A stretch of 64,000 bases of DNA, taken from positions 992,001 through 1,056,000 of the forward strand of contig NZ_CP044285.1 in assembly GCF_008728635.1 (NCBI RefSeq), given 5' to 3'. A model generated the notes under the pieces. That model had not been told where the DNA came from. It saw only the letters and a program-made list of their open reading frames with translations, and did not search any database. Every line of letters begins with the position of its first letter. Positions within the stretch are counted from its first letter, which is position 1. The position numbers and the translations under genes are program-made. Below are positions 15,623 through 24,175 of the stretch, piece after piece. The stretch comes from Hymenobacter baengnokdamensis. GTDB lineage: Bacteria; Bacteroidota; Bacteroidia; Cytophagales; Hymenobacteraceae.

Positions 15623-18600
15623 ATGATGCGTAAAATTCTGCTTGGTTTGCTGGCCTTGGTCGTGCTGCTGGTGGTGGCGCTGGCCGCCGCGCCCTTCCTC
15701 TTTAAAGACAAGCTGCGGGCGCTGGCCCACCAGCAGATAGCGCAGCGCGTGCGAGCGAAGGTGCAGTACAACCCCGACGATATTGGCGTGACACTACTCA
15801 GCACGTTTCCCGATTTGGGGCTGGATATCAAGAACCTGCGCGTAATTGGCCTCGACTCTTTTAGCCGCGATACGCTGGCTTACCTGCCGCGCCTGCGGGT
15901 GGGCCTCGACCTGATGTCGGTAGTAAAAGGCCAGCAGATTGATATAAAAAGCGTGGCCCTCGACCAGCCCGAGTTTTCGGTGAAGGTGCTGAAAAGCGGG
16001 CGGCCCAACTGGGATATCATGATTCCGAACGCCACTGCGGCGGCTAAGGGCCAGGATACCAGCAAGGTAAATCTGGCTATTCGGGGCTGGGAAATTACCA
16101 ACGGGCGGCTGCGCTACGAAGACCTCAGTATTCCGGTGCGGCTCGATGCGCGGGGTGTCAACCACCAGGGCAAGGGCGATTTTGCCAACAACGTCTTCGA
16201 CCTGACTTCCAACACCACTATCAGCCAGCTTACGGCCAACTACAATGGTATCGACTACCTGACTAACAAGCAGGTAGCCGCCGCTATCGCCATGAGCATG
16301 GACCTGAATAAGAACCTCTACACGTTTAAGGAAAACCAGGTAAAGCTGAATGACTTTCCGTTCAGCTTCGCCGGTGCCATCGGCTTGCCGAATGCTACGG
16401 ATATCACCTATGATGTGACGTTCAAGGCTTTGCAAACTGATTTCAAGAATATTCTGAGCCTGGTGCCGGGCGTGTACAACGCCCAGTTTAAGAACGTGGA
16501 AGCCGGCGGCCAGGTGGCTTTCAACGGCTATTACAAAGGCGTGCAAAACAAGCTGCGAATGCCCGGCTACGGCCTGAACCTAGCCGTGACCAACGGCCGC
16601 TTTAAGTACCCTGACCTGCCGCGCGAGGCCAAAAATATCAACGTGGCGATGGTGGTAGACAACCCGTCGGGCTTTACCAACAACGTGAAAGTCAACGTGT
16701 CGAAGTTTCACCTCGACCTGGGCAACGACCCGGTTGATGGCAGCGTCGCCATCGATGGCCTCGCCCCCATGAAGGTAGACGGCCACGTAAAAGCCAACGT
16801 GAACCTGGCCGAGGCGCTAAAGGTGTACCCGGTGCCCGGCCTCACAATGCGCGGGCAGTTCTTCGTGGATGCGACGGGCAGAGGCATCTATTCAAAAACC
16901 CAGATGCCGGTGGTCAACGCGGCCATTAAAATGGCAAATGGCTACGTGAAGTCAGACAAGTTCCCGGCCCCGATTGAAGATATTAACCTCAGCGGTACAG
17001 TTGTAAATACTACTGGTCAGATGAACGATACCTACGTAAATCTGCCGCAGTTTCATATGATGCTGGAAGGCGAGCCGCTCGATGGCCGCCTCACGGCTCA
17101 CAATATAGCCAAACCGGTATTTGATGCGAATGTGAACGGCACGGTGGACCTCACCAAAATCACGAAGATTTTCCCGCTTCAGGGCATGACCGTAACGGGG
17201 CGTGTGGCCGGCAACATCGCCGCTGCCGGCAACATGGCCGACGTAGAAGCCGGCCGCTACCAGAATGTGAAAGCCAGCGGCACTGTGAAGGCCAACAATG
17301 TGACATACAAGAGCAAAGACCTGCCGCAGGGTGTAGCTGTCAGCAATGCTGCCGCCACGTTCAACAATAATCAGATTGTTATTCAGAGCCTTAACGGCAC
17401 GGCCGGCAGCTCCGACTTTGCGGCCAACGGCACGGTGAGCAACTACCTGGGCTATCTCTTTACGCCCGGCCAGCCGCTGCGCGGCACGCTAAACGTGACC
17501 TCGCACAACTTTAACGTAAATGAGTTTATGGTAGACCCCGTGAGCGAGAAGTCGACGGCCACCGGCAAGGCGGCTCCGGCGAAGGCTACCGGCGTGGTGC
17601 CCATTCCGAAATTCTTCGACCTGGTAGTGAACAGCAAGGTCGATAACGTGACCTACGACAACCTGAAGCTGACGAATGCCGCCGGCACGGTAGCGGTAAA
17701 GAACGAAGTGGCTACCCTGAAGAATATGACCTTCAACACGTTGGGCGCTGCCTTCGGCACTACGGGCAGTTATAACACGCAAGACCTGGCGCACCCCAAG
17801 TTCGACCTGGGGCTGAATATCAAGAATCTGGATTTTCAGAAGGCGTTCGGGGCCTTCAACACTGTAAAGGCCCTGGTGCCGCTGGCCTCGCAGGTGCAAG
17901 GGATTTTTGGCACCACGTTCAACGTGAGCGGCGAGATGGGCCAGGATATGCTGCCCAAGCTGGCCACGCTGAGCGGCAAGGGCTTGTTTGACATCGTGAA
18001 AGCCAGCGTGTTGCAGTCGCCGGTAATGTCGCAGATTTCCAGTCTCACTACCTTGCCCGAGCTGAAAAACCTGGAGGTGATTAATCGCATCGTGAACGCC
18101 GAGATTGTGAATGGCAACTTCGTGGTGAAGCCCTTCGACCTGACGGTAGGCGACGTAAAGATGACGGTGGGCGGCTCCAACAGCCTGGCCGGTATGCTTT
18201 CCTACGTTACGGCCATCAATGCCCCCACCGGCAAGCTGGGTAATGCCCTGAATAGCAAGCTCACGCAGCTCACCGGCGTATCGAACATTCAGGGCACCGA
18301 CCGCGTGACGCTGGGCCTTAACATCGGCGGGACCGTGGCCAGCCCCAGCGTGAAGCTGACCAGCGGTAGCCTCAAAGACCAGGGCAAGGCCATTGTGACG
18401 AATGTAGTTAAAACCAAGCTCACCGACGCGCTGCTGAGCCTGGCGACCAAGAACAAGGCCAAAACCGACAGCACCCAGAAGGCCACCGCCACCACCCAGC
18501 AAACCTCGCAGGAGCAGCTCCAGCTCGAAATTCAGAAAAAGAAGCTCGAAGCGCAGGAAAAAGCCAAGCAAGCCATCGGCGCGGGCCTGAATAGTCTGTT

Positions 18601-18649
18601 TGGTGGTCGTAAAAAGGCTGCGGCTCCTGCCGATACAGCAAAAAAATAA
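15623..18649 (+). CDS. AsmA-family protein
   Basis: 1008 residues. One N-terminal membrane helix (ILLGLLALVVLLVVALAAAPFLF) is followed by the AsmA N-terminal pattern, in which the first strands carry FPDLGLDIKNLRV and LPRLRVGLDLMSVVKGQQIDI. A long series of repetitive beta-strand segments of the AsmA/Mdm31/Tam-like groove follows. Near the C-terminus comes a conserved block with IVKASVLQSPVMSQISSL, then a Lys/Gln-rich coiled tail (about 950-1008). Related proteins bridge the inner and outer membrane and are linked to lipid transport and outer-membrane assembly. Two ATGs sit side by side at 15623 and 15626. Confidence 0.9.
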   Translation: MMRKILLGLLALVVLLVVALAAAPFLFKDKLRALAHQQIAQRVRAKVQYNPDDIGVTLLSTFPDLGLDIKNLRVIGLDSFSRDTLAYLPRLRVGLDLMSVVKGQQIDIKSVALDQPEFSVKVLKSGRPNWDIMIPNATAAAKGQDTSKVNLAIRGWEITNGRLRYEDLSIPVRLDARGVNHQGKGDFANNVFDLTSNTTISQLTANYNGIDYLTNKQVAAAIAMSMDLNKNLYTFKENQVKLNDFPFSFAGAIGLPNATDITYDVTFKALQTDFKNILSLVPGVYNAQFKNVEAGGQVAFNGYYKGVQNKLRMPGYGLNLAVTNGRFKYPDLPREAKNINVAMVVDNPSGFTNNVKVNVSKFHLDLGNDPVDGSVAIDGLAPMKVDGHVKANVNLAEALKVYPVPGLTMRGQFFVDATGRGIYSKTQMPVVNAAIKMANGYVKSDKFPAPIEDINLSGTVVNTTGQMNDTYVNLPQFHMMLEGEPLDGRLTAHNIAKPVFDANVNGTVDLTKITKIFPLQGMTVTGRVAGNIAAAGNMADVEAGRYQNVKASGTVKANNVTYKSKDLPQGVAVSNAAATFNNNQIVIQSLNGTAGSSDFAANGTVSNYLGYLFTPGQPLRGTLNVTSHNFNVNEFMVDPVSEKSTATGKAAPAKATGVVPIPKFFDLVVNSKVDNVTYDNLKLTNAAGTVAVKNEVATLKNMTFNTLGAAFGTTGSYNTQDLAHPKFDLGLNIKNLDFQKAFGAFNTVKALVPLASQVQGIFGTTFNVSGEMGQDMLPKLATLSGKGLFDIVKASVLQSPVMSQISSLTTLPELKNLEVINRIVNAEIVNGNFVVKPFDLTVGDVKMTVGGSNSLAGMLSYVTAINAPTGKLGNALNSKLTQLTGVSNIQGTDRVTLGLNIGGTVASPSVKLTSGSLKDQGKAIVTNVVKTKLTDALLSLATKNKAKTDSTQKATATTQQTSQEQLQLEIQKKKLEAQEKAKQAIGAGLNSLFGGRKKAAAPADTAKK

Positions 18650-18681
18650 CCGGAAGAGCGCCCACTCTCGAAGGAGAGCGG

Positions 18682-18727
18682 ATAACTCATTGTATTTTTA
18701 ATATATATTAAAAATACAATGAGTTAT
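18682..18727. terminator. Perfect 46-bp AT-rich palindrome, bidirectional terminator
   Basis: Both 23-base halves (from ATAACTCATTGTATTTTT to its complement) pair without mismatch and without a loop. It lies between the convergent AsmA and thioredoxin-like genes and includes the stop codon of the latter. Both strands show T-runs in the stem, so termination of both transcripts is the likely role. Confidence 0.8.
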
Positions 18728-19335
18728 GAAAGCCTTTGTATCAGCGGCAGCAGCTCGTGTTGGGTGGTGCGGGCCGCATCCTGGTCGTACCAGGCATGCA
18801 CCTGGGTAACAATCTCTTTGAAAGGCGTGTCGCGGGCTTTCAGCTCCTGCATAATGGTTTGCAGGGGAGCCGGGCGCGGGCCCCACACGCCCGCTTCGGT
18901 GAGCGAGTCGGCGCGCAGGAAAATGGCAATCGGGATGGCCCGGCCGCCGTTGGTAAGGTAGCGGTCGATGAGGTCGGGATGCGAGTCGCGCAAAAAGTAC
19001 CGCGTTTCGAGGTGGCCGCCGCTGGCCTGGGCTATGGCCTCAAAAACCGGAACCGTCTGGGAGGCGTCGCCGCACCAGCCTTCGGTAATAATTGCCCAGA
19101 GGTAGTGTTGCGTAAGCCGGTTTACCGCGGCTTGCAGCTCGGGCAGCACCGCCACGGTTGGCGCCACGCGGTCCATGCGGTCGGCCCCTTCGCGGTAGTG
19201 CGGCAGCATTTTAGCCTGCTGCGGGTCGGGGTTTGCCTGAGCCAGCGCTTCGGCAATCTGTTGGCGATAAGCAGGGTAGCTGAGCCCGGTGGCCAGCTGG
19301 TCGGCAGTAAGAACGGGAGAGGTGGAAGCAGGCAT
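18724..19335 (-). CDS. Thioredoxin-fold family protein with WCGDA motif
   Basis: 203 residues. The central part LWAIITEGWCGDASQTVPVFEAIA has a thioredoxin-like fold with a single cysteine (Cys88) where thioredoxins have CxxC, followed by the cis-proline-type segment GGRAIPIAIFL. This matches the Thioredoxin_9 group of Bacteroidota and Firmicutes. With one Cys it is unlikely to be a normal disulfide reductase; a thiol-binding or monothiol role is possible. No signal peptide, so cytoplasmic. Its stop codon is inside the palindromic terminator shared with the AsmA gene. Confidence 0.87.
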   Translation of the reverse strand: MPASTSPVLTADQLATGLSYPAYRQQIAEALAQANPDPQQAKMLPHYREGADRMDRVAPTVAVLPELQAAVNRLTQHYLWAIITEGWCGDASQTVPVFEAIAQASGGHLETRYFLRDSHPDLIDRYLTNGGRAIPIAIFLRADSLTEAGVWGPRPAPLQTIMQELKARDTPFKEIVTQVHAWYDQDAARTTQHELLPLIQRLS

Positions 19336-19375
19336 GTACTTGATAAACCAGAAAAGTAGCGGTAAGTAACTCCAA

Positions 19376-19401
19376 CGAAAAGGCCACCCAAGCGGGTGGC
19401 C
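19376..19401 (-). terminator. Intrinsic terminator of the DinB-family gene
   Basis: GGCCACCC and GGGTGGCC enclose a 4-base loop. On the minus strand a TTTT follows the stem. Confidence 0.72.
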
Positions 19402-19494
19402 CTCCGAAGGAACAAGTGGTAGAACCAGCTACCCACTAAAAGGATAGGGCGGTCGTAGAAGCGGTAAGCTGAAAGCAGGCGAAGCGGCGCCCGC

Positions 19495-19986
19495 TTACAG
19501 CTGCGGCTGCACCTGCCCGCTTATCTCGCGGCAGTAAGTAATAAAATCGGAGTTAACTGGCTCCAGGCCGGCTTCGCGCATCTTGGTAGCTACCTGGCCG
19601 CGGTGGTAGCTGGCGTGCACTACGCAGTGGGTCAGGATGTCGCTCACCTGGGAGTCGAAGGCATCGCCCTGCGAGTTGGAATACTGGATATGGCGGTTCA
19701 GCTCCGTATCGTCGGCAGTTTCACACAGCTGCTGAAAGTGCCGCGAGGTTTGCTCGTGCCAGTAGTGCAGGCCGGCCAGGTCGTGTTCCTGCCACACTTT
19801 TAGGGGGCTTTGAGTGCCGCTGAGGCGGGCAATCCAGATAGCCTGGGCATTGATAACGTGGCTGAAAATGCGCAGCGCGGCCTGGGGGGCCTCCTTGCCG
19901 GCCGCTACCGAAGAGTCGAGGCGGCGCAGCAGCGTTTCGTTGGCCCACACGTTGAAAGCGCCGAGCTTGGCAATCGTATTAATCAT
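19495..19986 (-). CDS. DinB family protein
   Basis: 163 residues forming a four-helix bundle with the three metal-binding histidines of the DinB/YfiT superfamily: His43 in FSHVINAQ and His124/His128 in HASYHRGQ. The family includes damage-induced proteins and thiol-dependent transferases; the substrate here is unknown. It is cytoplasmic and stands alone, with a terminator about 95 bases after the stop. Confidence 0.92.
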   Translation of the reverse strand: MINTIAKLGAFNVWANETLLRRLDSSVAAGKEAPQAALRIFSHVINAQAIWIARLSGTQSPLKVWQEHDLAGLHYWHEQTSRHFQQLCETADDTELNRHIQYSNSQGDAFDSQVSDILTHCVVHASYHRGQVATKMREAGLEPVNSDFITYCREISGQVQPQL

Positions 19987-20031
19987 TGGAAGAGAGGAAG
20001 ATTGAGAGAGGTTGTTCGCAGTGTAGCCGGC

Positions 20032-20493
20032 TCACCGGGGGTCTTGCCACACCAGCTGCTCGTTGGCTTTGCGCTTGTCGAAGTTGGCACACTTGCCATC
20101 GCCTTTACCCGTGATGCCGCCTTCGGGGTGACATAGTATCTGGCCTTTTACATCATAAACGGTCGAGTACTGGTCGCAGCAGGGGGCCGACTCATAGTAA
20201 ACGGTTTGGCCTTCATACTCATAGCGCGTGATGCGGATAATCGGATTGCGCTTGCGCGTGGCCAGGATGCTTTCAATGCGCTGCCGCAGCCACAGCGGCC
20301 GGGCCGTGCTGTCGAGGCGCATGTCACGGGCCGCTACGGGGTCGGTGGTGTTGGTGCTGGTGGGCGCCGGCGTATCGGGCTCACTCACAAAGCCTTCGGA
20401 GGGCGGCGTAGTGGGCGTATTCACGACTACGTCTGATTGGCATGCGCTCAGTAGCAAGGCCAGCGCGGTAAAAGGGATAAGCAAACGGCGCAT
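20032..20493 (-). CDS. Lipoprotein with DUF6970-like domain
   Basis: 153 residues. The signal MRRLLIPFTALALLLSAC is a clear lipobox type. A Thr/Pro-rich linker (about 25-55) is followed by a compact domain with TRYEYEGQTVYYESAPCCDQYS, YDVKGQILCHPEGGITGKGDG and a final CANF. The paired Cys and the Gly/Asp loop are characteristic of a small Bacteroidota family that I associate with DUF6970. Function is unknown. It is predicted to be anchored in a membrane facing the periplasm. Confidence 0.8.
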   Translation of the reverse strand: MRRLLIPFTALALLLSACQSDVVVNTPTTPPSEGFVSEPDTPAPTSTNTTDPVAARDMRLDSTARPLWLRQRIESILATRKRNPIIRITRYEYEGQTVYYESAPCCDQYSTVYDVKGQILCHPEGGITGKGDGKCANFDKRKANEQLVWQDPR

Positions 20494-20555
20494 AGCGAAA
20501 ATGGGTAAAAAGCTAACGTAAAATCCTGTGTCCTTACGCCAATGGCTTCGAATAG

Positions 20556-20966
20556 TTAGCGCGACAGCAGAAGCCAGATTTTAGGTCCGAACAGCAGCGC
20601 GCCCACCACCAGCGCGCCCAGCGCGGCCAGCAGCACGGCGCCCGCCGCCACATCTTTGGCCTTCCCCGCCAGCGGGTGGTAGTCGGGCGATACCAGGTTG
20701 GTGAGGGTTTCGATAGCGGTATTAAACAGCTCGGCTGCCCACACGCCGGCCACCGCCAGCGCTACCAGCGCCCATTCGCTTAGCCGCAGCCGAAAATATA
20801 GCCCCAGCCCGAGCACAACGGCCGTTGCCACGGCATGAAACTGCAGGTGTAGCTCGGAGCGCAGGGCCGCGCCAATCCCCCGCAGGGCATGGCCAAAGCT
20901 GGCCGCGCGGCGGCGCAGCAGGCCGGGTGGGGGTGCAGGGCTAGCCACGGGCGTCGAACTCGGCAA
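20556..20966 (-). CDS. dgkA: Diacylglycerol kinase (DgkA type)
   Basis: 136 residues, as in other small integral-membrane diacylglycerol kinases, which phosphorylate diacylglycerol or undecaprenol with ATP. Three membrane helices are seen. The signature AAELFNTAIETLTNLVSPD, followed by KAKDVAAGAVL, contains the catalytic Glu and the Asp of the family. The N-terminal SFGHALRGIGAALRSELHLQFH holds the amphipathic entry helix. The annotated ATG overlaps the end of the GNAT gene by 26 bases, so the two are probably translationally coupled. Confidence 0.95.
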   Translation of the reverse strand: MPSSTPVASPAPPPGLLRRRAASFGHALRGIGAALRSELHLQFHAVATAVVLGLGLYFRLRLSEWALVALAVAGVWAAELFNTAIETLTNLVSPDYHPLAGKAKDVAAGAVLLAALGALVVGALLFGPKIWLLLSR

Positions 20967-21540
20967 AAACGCTGTGGCGCAGCTGGTTCCACTCGGGCCG
21001 GAGGATGCTGAAAATCTTGGTGTCGCGCCGGAAGTTGCCCTGCGTGAGGCGGTGGCTGCGCAGCGTGCCTTCCTCGGTGGCGCCCATGCGCCGCATGGCC
21101 TGCTGCGATTTCAGGTTGCGGCTGTCGGTTTCCAGCTCCACGCGCTCGCAGCCCAGCTGGTCGAAAGCATGGCACAGCAGCAGGTGCTTCGCGGCCCGGT
21201 TGAGGCCGGTGCGCTGAAAATCAGTGCCTACCCAGGTGTAGCCAATGCTTAGCTTCTGATTGTCGGGGTCGAGGTTGTAGTAGCTGGTGCTGCCCGCCAG
21301 CCGCCCCGTGGCCCGGTCGATTATCACAAACGGGTAGCGCAGCCCGGCCTGCCGCGCCTGGCCTGCCGCCGTAATGTAGGCCGCCAGACTTACGGTGTCG
21401 TCGGCGCGGCTGAGCGTGTACTCCCACAGCTCAGGCGTAAACGCCACCGCCTTCAGCTCTTCAAAGTCTGTGGCTTCGAGTGGGCGCAGCCGGGCGCGGC
21501 TATTTTCCAGCACGAGGGTTTGTTCGAAATCGAAAGGCAC
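20941..21540 (-). CDS. GNAT family N-acetyltransferase
   Basis: 199 residues. The layout is that of RimJ/RimL-type GNAT enzymes: LENSRARLRPLEATDFEEL at the N-terminus, YPFVIIDRATGRLAGSTSYY, the beta-4 segment LSIGYTWVGTDFQRTGLN, the coenzyme-A loop and finally LGCERVELETDSRNLKSQQAM with EGTLRSHRLTQG. The acceptor could be a protein N-terminus or a small amine. It overlaps dgkA by 26 bases and is the first gene of that pair. Confidence 0.92.
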   Translation of the reverse strand: MPFDFEQTLVLENSRARLRPLEATDFEELKAVAFTPELWEYTLSRADDTVSLAAYITAAGQARQAGLRYPFVIIDRATGRLAGSTSYYNLDPDNQKLSIGYTWVGTDFQRTGLNRAAKHLLLCHAFDQLGCERVELETDSRNLKSQQAMRRMGATEEGTLRSHRLTQGNFRRDTKIFSILRPEWNQLRHSVFAEFDARG

Positions 21541-21614
21541 GGCAGTAAAGTAGAGAAAGAAGCGTAAAAACGAAACGAAAATAGCGGTAGCTGGCTAACC
21601 AGTCTGCCCCCAGT

Positions 21615-22226
21615 CTAGCGGCTCGCCGCGCAATGCTCGGCCACGTAGCGCTGGTAGTTGGCGTAGGCAGGCTCGCGCACCAGGCTTTTTAACGCCTGCA
21701 CGTGCGGGTCGGCTATATCGGCCGACTGGCTGCGCAGCCGCATAAAATACAGCCCCGTTTGCAAGGGCTTGCAGTCGCCTGCGTCAGCTAGCTCGCGCGT
21801 TTTCAGCAGCGAGTAATCAAACGCAGCCCGCTCGCTGGCTTCCGGGGTGCGGCTGGCCGGCGCCACCGTGCGGAAGTAGTGTAAATGCCCGATTTCGTGG
21901 TACAGCACTACCACCAGCCGGTTGTCGTCGAAGCCGGGCTGGGAGTGTTGCAGGTAGCGCAGGTCGAGGCGCACGGCCCCGTTGGGAAAAGCCATTGCCG
22001 GGGTGGCCAGCGGCAGTGCCGAGCGCACTACCACAAACCGCCGCAGCAACGTATCGTGCTGCTGGACAGCTCGCAAGGTCTGGTAAAATTTCGGAAACCG
22101 CTGGGCTGCCCCCGCCAGGGCGGTCCGGGCCGTAGCCGAATCGACGGGCACCGCCTGGGCCAGCTGCGCCCGGCCAGGCAGCGGGGCGGCGGCTATAAAG
22201 AGGCTGAAAAACAGGTGGCAGCGCAT
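21615..22226 (-). CDS. Secreted protein with HExxH zinc-peptidase motif
   Basis: 203 residues. A signal peptide (MRCHLFFSLFIAAAPLPGRAQ) is followed by a domain with VVVLYHEIGHLHYF, a zinc-protease type HExxH. A possible third ligand lies in the downstream ASERAAFDYSLL (Glu in an E-R-A-A-F-D context, as in gluzincins). The protein is short for a protease, and I cannot assign it to a peptidase family. It is probably periplasmic. A strong inverted repeat lies just upstream. Confidence 0.7.
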   Translation of the reverse strand: MRCHLFFSLFIAAAPLPGRAQLAQAVPVDSATARTALAGAAQRFPKFYQTLRAVQQHDTLLRRFVVVRSALPLATPAMAFPNGAVRLDLRYLQHSQPGFDDNRLVVVLYHEIGHLHYFRTVAPASRTPEASERAAFDYSLLKTRELADAGDCKPLQTGLYFMRLRSQSADIADPHVQALKSLVREPAYANYQRYVAEHCAASR

Positions 22227-22247
22227 GATTAGCTAATCAACAAAATA

Positions 22248-22339
22248 AAGAACGTCCTGCTGAGCCTGTCGAAGCCTCTCTCCCGAACGACCCTGGCGGC
22301 GCGGGAGAGAGGTTTCGACAGGCTCAGCAGGACGTTCTT
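22248..22339. repeat. Long palindromic repeat, TGCTGAGCCTGTCGAAGC type
   Basis: Arms 22248-22285 and 22302-22339 (38 bases each) pair with one mismatch around a 16-base loop. The core TGAGCCTGTCGAAGC and its complement are of a type I recognise as a dispersed REP-like element in Hymenobacter and relatives. It lies between fumC and the HExxH gene (both minus strand) and could also terminate fumC transcripts. Confidence 0.7.
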
Positions 22340-22367
22340 CTTCAGAGAAAGTTGTCCGATGAGCAGG

Positions 22368-23777
22368 CTAGCCCACGTTAATCTCGCCCACCATGTCCTC
22401 GGGCTTCAGCCACTGGTCAAACTCTTCGGCCGTGACGTAGCCGAGCTTAATGGCGGTTTCCCGCAGTGTCGAGTTGTTTTTGTGGGCCGTCTGGGCAATT
22501 TCGGCGGCTTTGTAGTAGCCGATGTGCGGGTTGAGGGCCGTCACGAGCATCAGGCTGCTATCGACATGCTTCTTGATATTGGGCAAAATGGGCTCGATAC
22601 CCACCGCGCACTTATCTGTAAACGACGAGCACGCATCGCCGATAAGCCGGGCTGAGTGCAGGAAGTTATATATCATCATGGGCTTGAACACGTTGAGCTC
22701 AAAGTGACCCATCGAGCCACCTACCGTGATGGCCACGTCATTGCCCATTACCTGGGCGGCGACCATCGTCAGGGCCTCGCACTGCGTAGGGTTAACCTTG
22801 CCGGGCATGATGCTGGAGCCGGGTTCGTTGTCGGGAATCGAGATTTCACCAATGCCCGCGCGGGGGCCGCTGCTGAGCATCCGAATGTCGTTGGCAATTT
22901 TCAGCAGGCTCACGGCCACAGTCTTAAGCGCACCGTGGGCTTCCACAATGGCGTCGTGCGCGGCCAGGGCCTCAAACTTGTTTTCGGCCGTGACGAAGGG
23001 CAGGCCCGTCAGCTCGGCAATGTGCCGGGCCACGTTCTCGGAGTAGCCAGCAGGTGTGTTGATGCCCGTGCCTACGGCCGTGCCGCCCAGGGCCAGCTCG
23101 CTGAGGTGCGGCAGGGTATTCTTAATGGCGCGCAGGCCATGGTCGAGCTGCGAAACGTAGCCCGAAAACTCCTGGCCCAAGGTCAGCGGCGTGGCATCCA
23201 TGAAGTGGGTCCGGCCGATTTTAACGACGTGCATAAACTGCTCCGACTTGGCTTTGAGCGCGTCGCGCAGTTCCTCAATGCCTGGTATTGTATTCTCAGC
23301 CAGTATCTTGTAGGCCGCGATGTGCATGGCCGTCGGGAAGGTGTCGTTAGAGCTTTGCGACTTATTAACGTCGTCGTTGGGAGCCAGAAACTTCTTGGCA
23401 TCGGCCAGGTGGCCGCCGTGCAGCACGTGGCCGCGGTAGGCAATCACCTCGTTCACGTTCATATTGCTCTGGGTGCCCGAGCCGGTTTGCCACACCACCA
23501 GCGGAAACTGCTTATCTAGCTGACCAGCCAGGATTTCATCGCATACCCGGCCAATAAGCTGGGCCTTATCGGTGGGCAATATGCCGGCTTCCTCGTTGGT
23601 AAGGGCCGCCGCTTTTTTGAGATAGGCAAACGCGCGGATAATCTCCTTGGGCATCTTATTGATGTCCTGCGCAATCGGAAAATTCTCGATGCTACGCTGG
23701 GTTTGGGCGCCCCAATAGGCGTCGGCGGGCACTTGCACCTGGCCCATAGTATCTTTTTCGGTGCGGAACTGGGTCAT
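22368..23777 (-). CDS. fumC: Fumarate hydratase class II
   Basis: 469 residues from the ATG at 23777; the longer open frame upstream has no family similarity. The start [20 protein letters not shown] is the conserved FumC N-terminus. Other motifs are [15 protein letters not shown], the active-site [20 protein letters not shown] and the superfamily signature [11 protein letters not shown]. The enzyme interconverts fumarate and malate in the TCA cycle as an oxygen-stable homotetramer. It is encoded alone, with a consensus -7 box upstream. Confidence 0.97.
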   Translation of the reverse strand: MTQFRTEKDTMGQVQVPADAYWGAQTQRSIENFPIAQDINKMPKEIIRAFAYLKKAAALTNEEAGILPTDKAQLIGRVCDEILAGQLDKQFPLVVWQTGSGTQSNMNVNEVIAYRGHVLHGGHLADAKKFLAPNDDVNKSQSSNDTFPTAMHIAAYKILAENTIPGIEELRDALKAKSEQFMHVVKIGRTHFMDATPLTLGQEFSGYVSQLDHGLRAIKNTLPHLSELALGGTAVGTGINTPAGYSENVARHIAELTGLPFVTAENKFEALAAHDAIVEAHGALKTVAVSLLKIANDIRMLSSGPRAGIGEISIPDNEPGSSIMPGKVNPTQCEALTMVAAQVMGNDVAITVGGSMGHFELNVFKPMMIYNFLHSARLIGDACSSFTDKCAVGIEPILPNIKKHVDSSLMLVTALNPHIGYYKAAEIAQTAHKNNSTLRETAIKLGYVTAEEFDQWLKPEDMVGEINVG

Positions 23778-23818
23778 TTGAGCTAGAAAGGGATGGGAAA
23801 CTACTGCTAACAACGGGG

Positions 23819-23826
23819 CAAAAGTA
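23819..23826 (-). promoter_or_regulatory. Promoter -7 box of fumC
   Basis: On the minus strand TACTTTTG fits TAnnTTTG exactly and lies about 42 bases before the fumC ATG. No good -33 box is seen. Confidence 0.5.
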
Positions 23827-23945
23827 CGCCGCCCGGCCGGTGCGGGCGGCCATGGCCCGCGCGCAGCCGTAGAGCTATTCCGTCTTACTACCATTGTCAG
23901 ACTGGTGAGTAGGGACCAGACCCCCAATCAGTAATCAGTTTCTGT

Positions 23946-24122
23946 ATGAACCAGCCCCCTGCCACCTCCGCCCCGCCTACCGAGCCGCCAGTACCTACCG
24001 AAGGCAATGGTGTTCCGGACTATAGCCACCTCGAAATCCACACCGAGCCAGACCTGCCTGCCCCCGATAAGGCTGGCGGCAGTGCCACCGAGCCCGAAAG
24101 CGGCGGTGGCTACAGCGGCTAG
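23946..24122 (+). CDS. Small Pro/Glu-rich protein
   Basis: 58 residues: an N-terminal MNQPPATSAPPTEPPVP, then a more ordinary centre (DYSHLEIHTEPDLP) and a Gly-rich end. No signal peptide or domain. The reading frame is clean and ends just before a stable hairpin, which favours a real small gene. It is acidic and probably disordered. The evidence is limited to frame and context. Confidence 0.45.
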   Translation: MNQPPATSAPPTEPPVPTEGNGVPDYSHLEIHTEPDLPAPDKAGGSATEPESGGGYSG

Positions 24123-24126
24123 CCTT

Positions 24127-24160
24127 GTTGTAGCGCGAACTTTGTAGTTCGCGCTACAAC
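24127..24160. repeat. Perfect 15-bp inverted repeat, TAGCGCGAACT type
   Basis: GTTGTAGCGCGAACT and its complement flank a TTGT loop. It sits between a convergent small gene and the aldehyde dehydrogenase. The core resembles a repeat I associate with intergenic regions in Hymenobacter; it may also work as a bidirectional terminator. Confidence 0.65.
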
Positions 24161-24175
24161 ACTGCCGTTAAGCCG

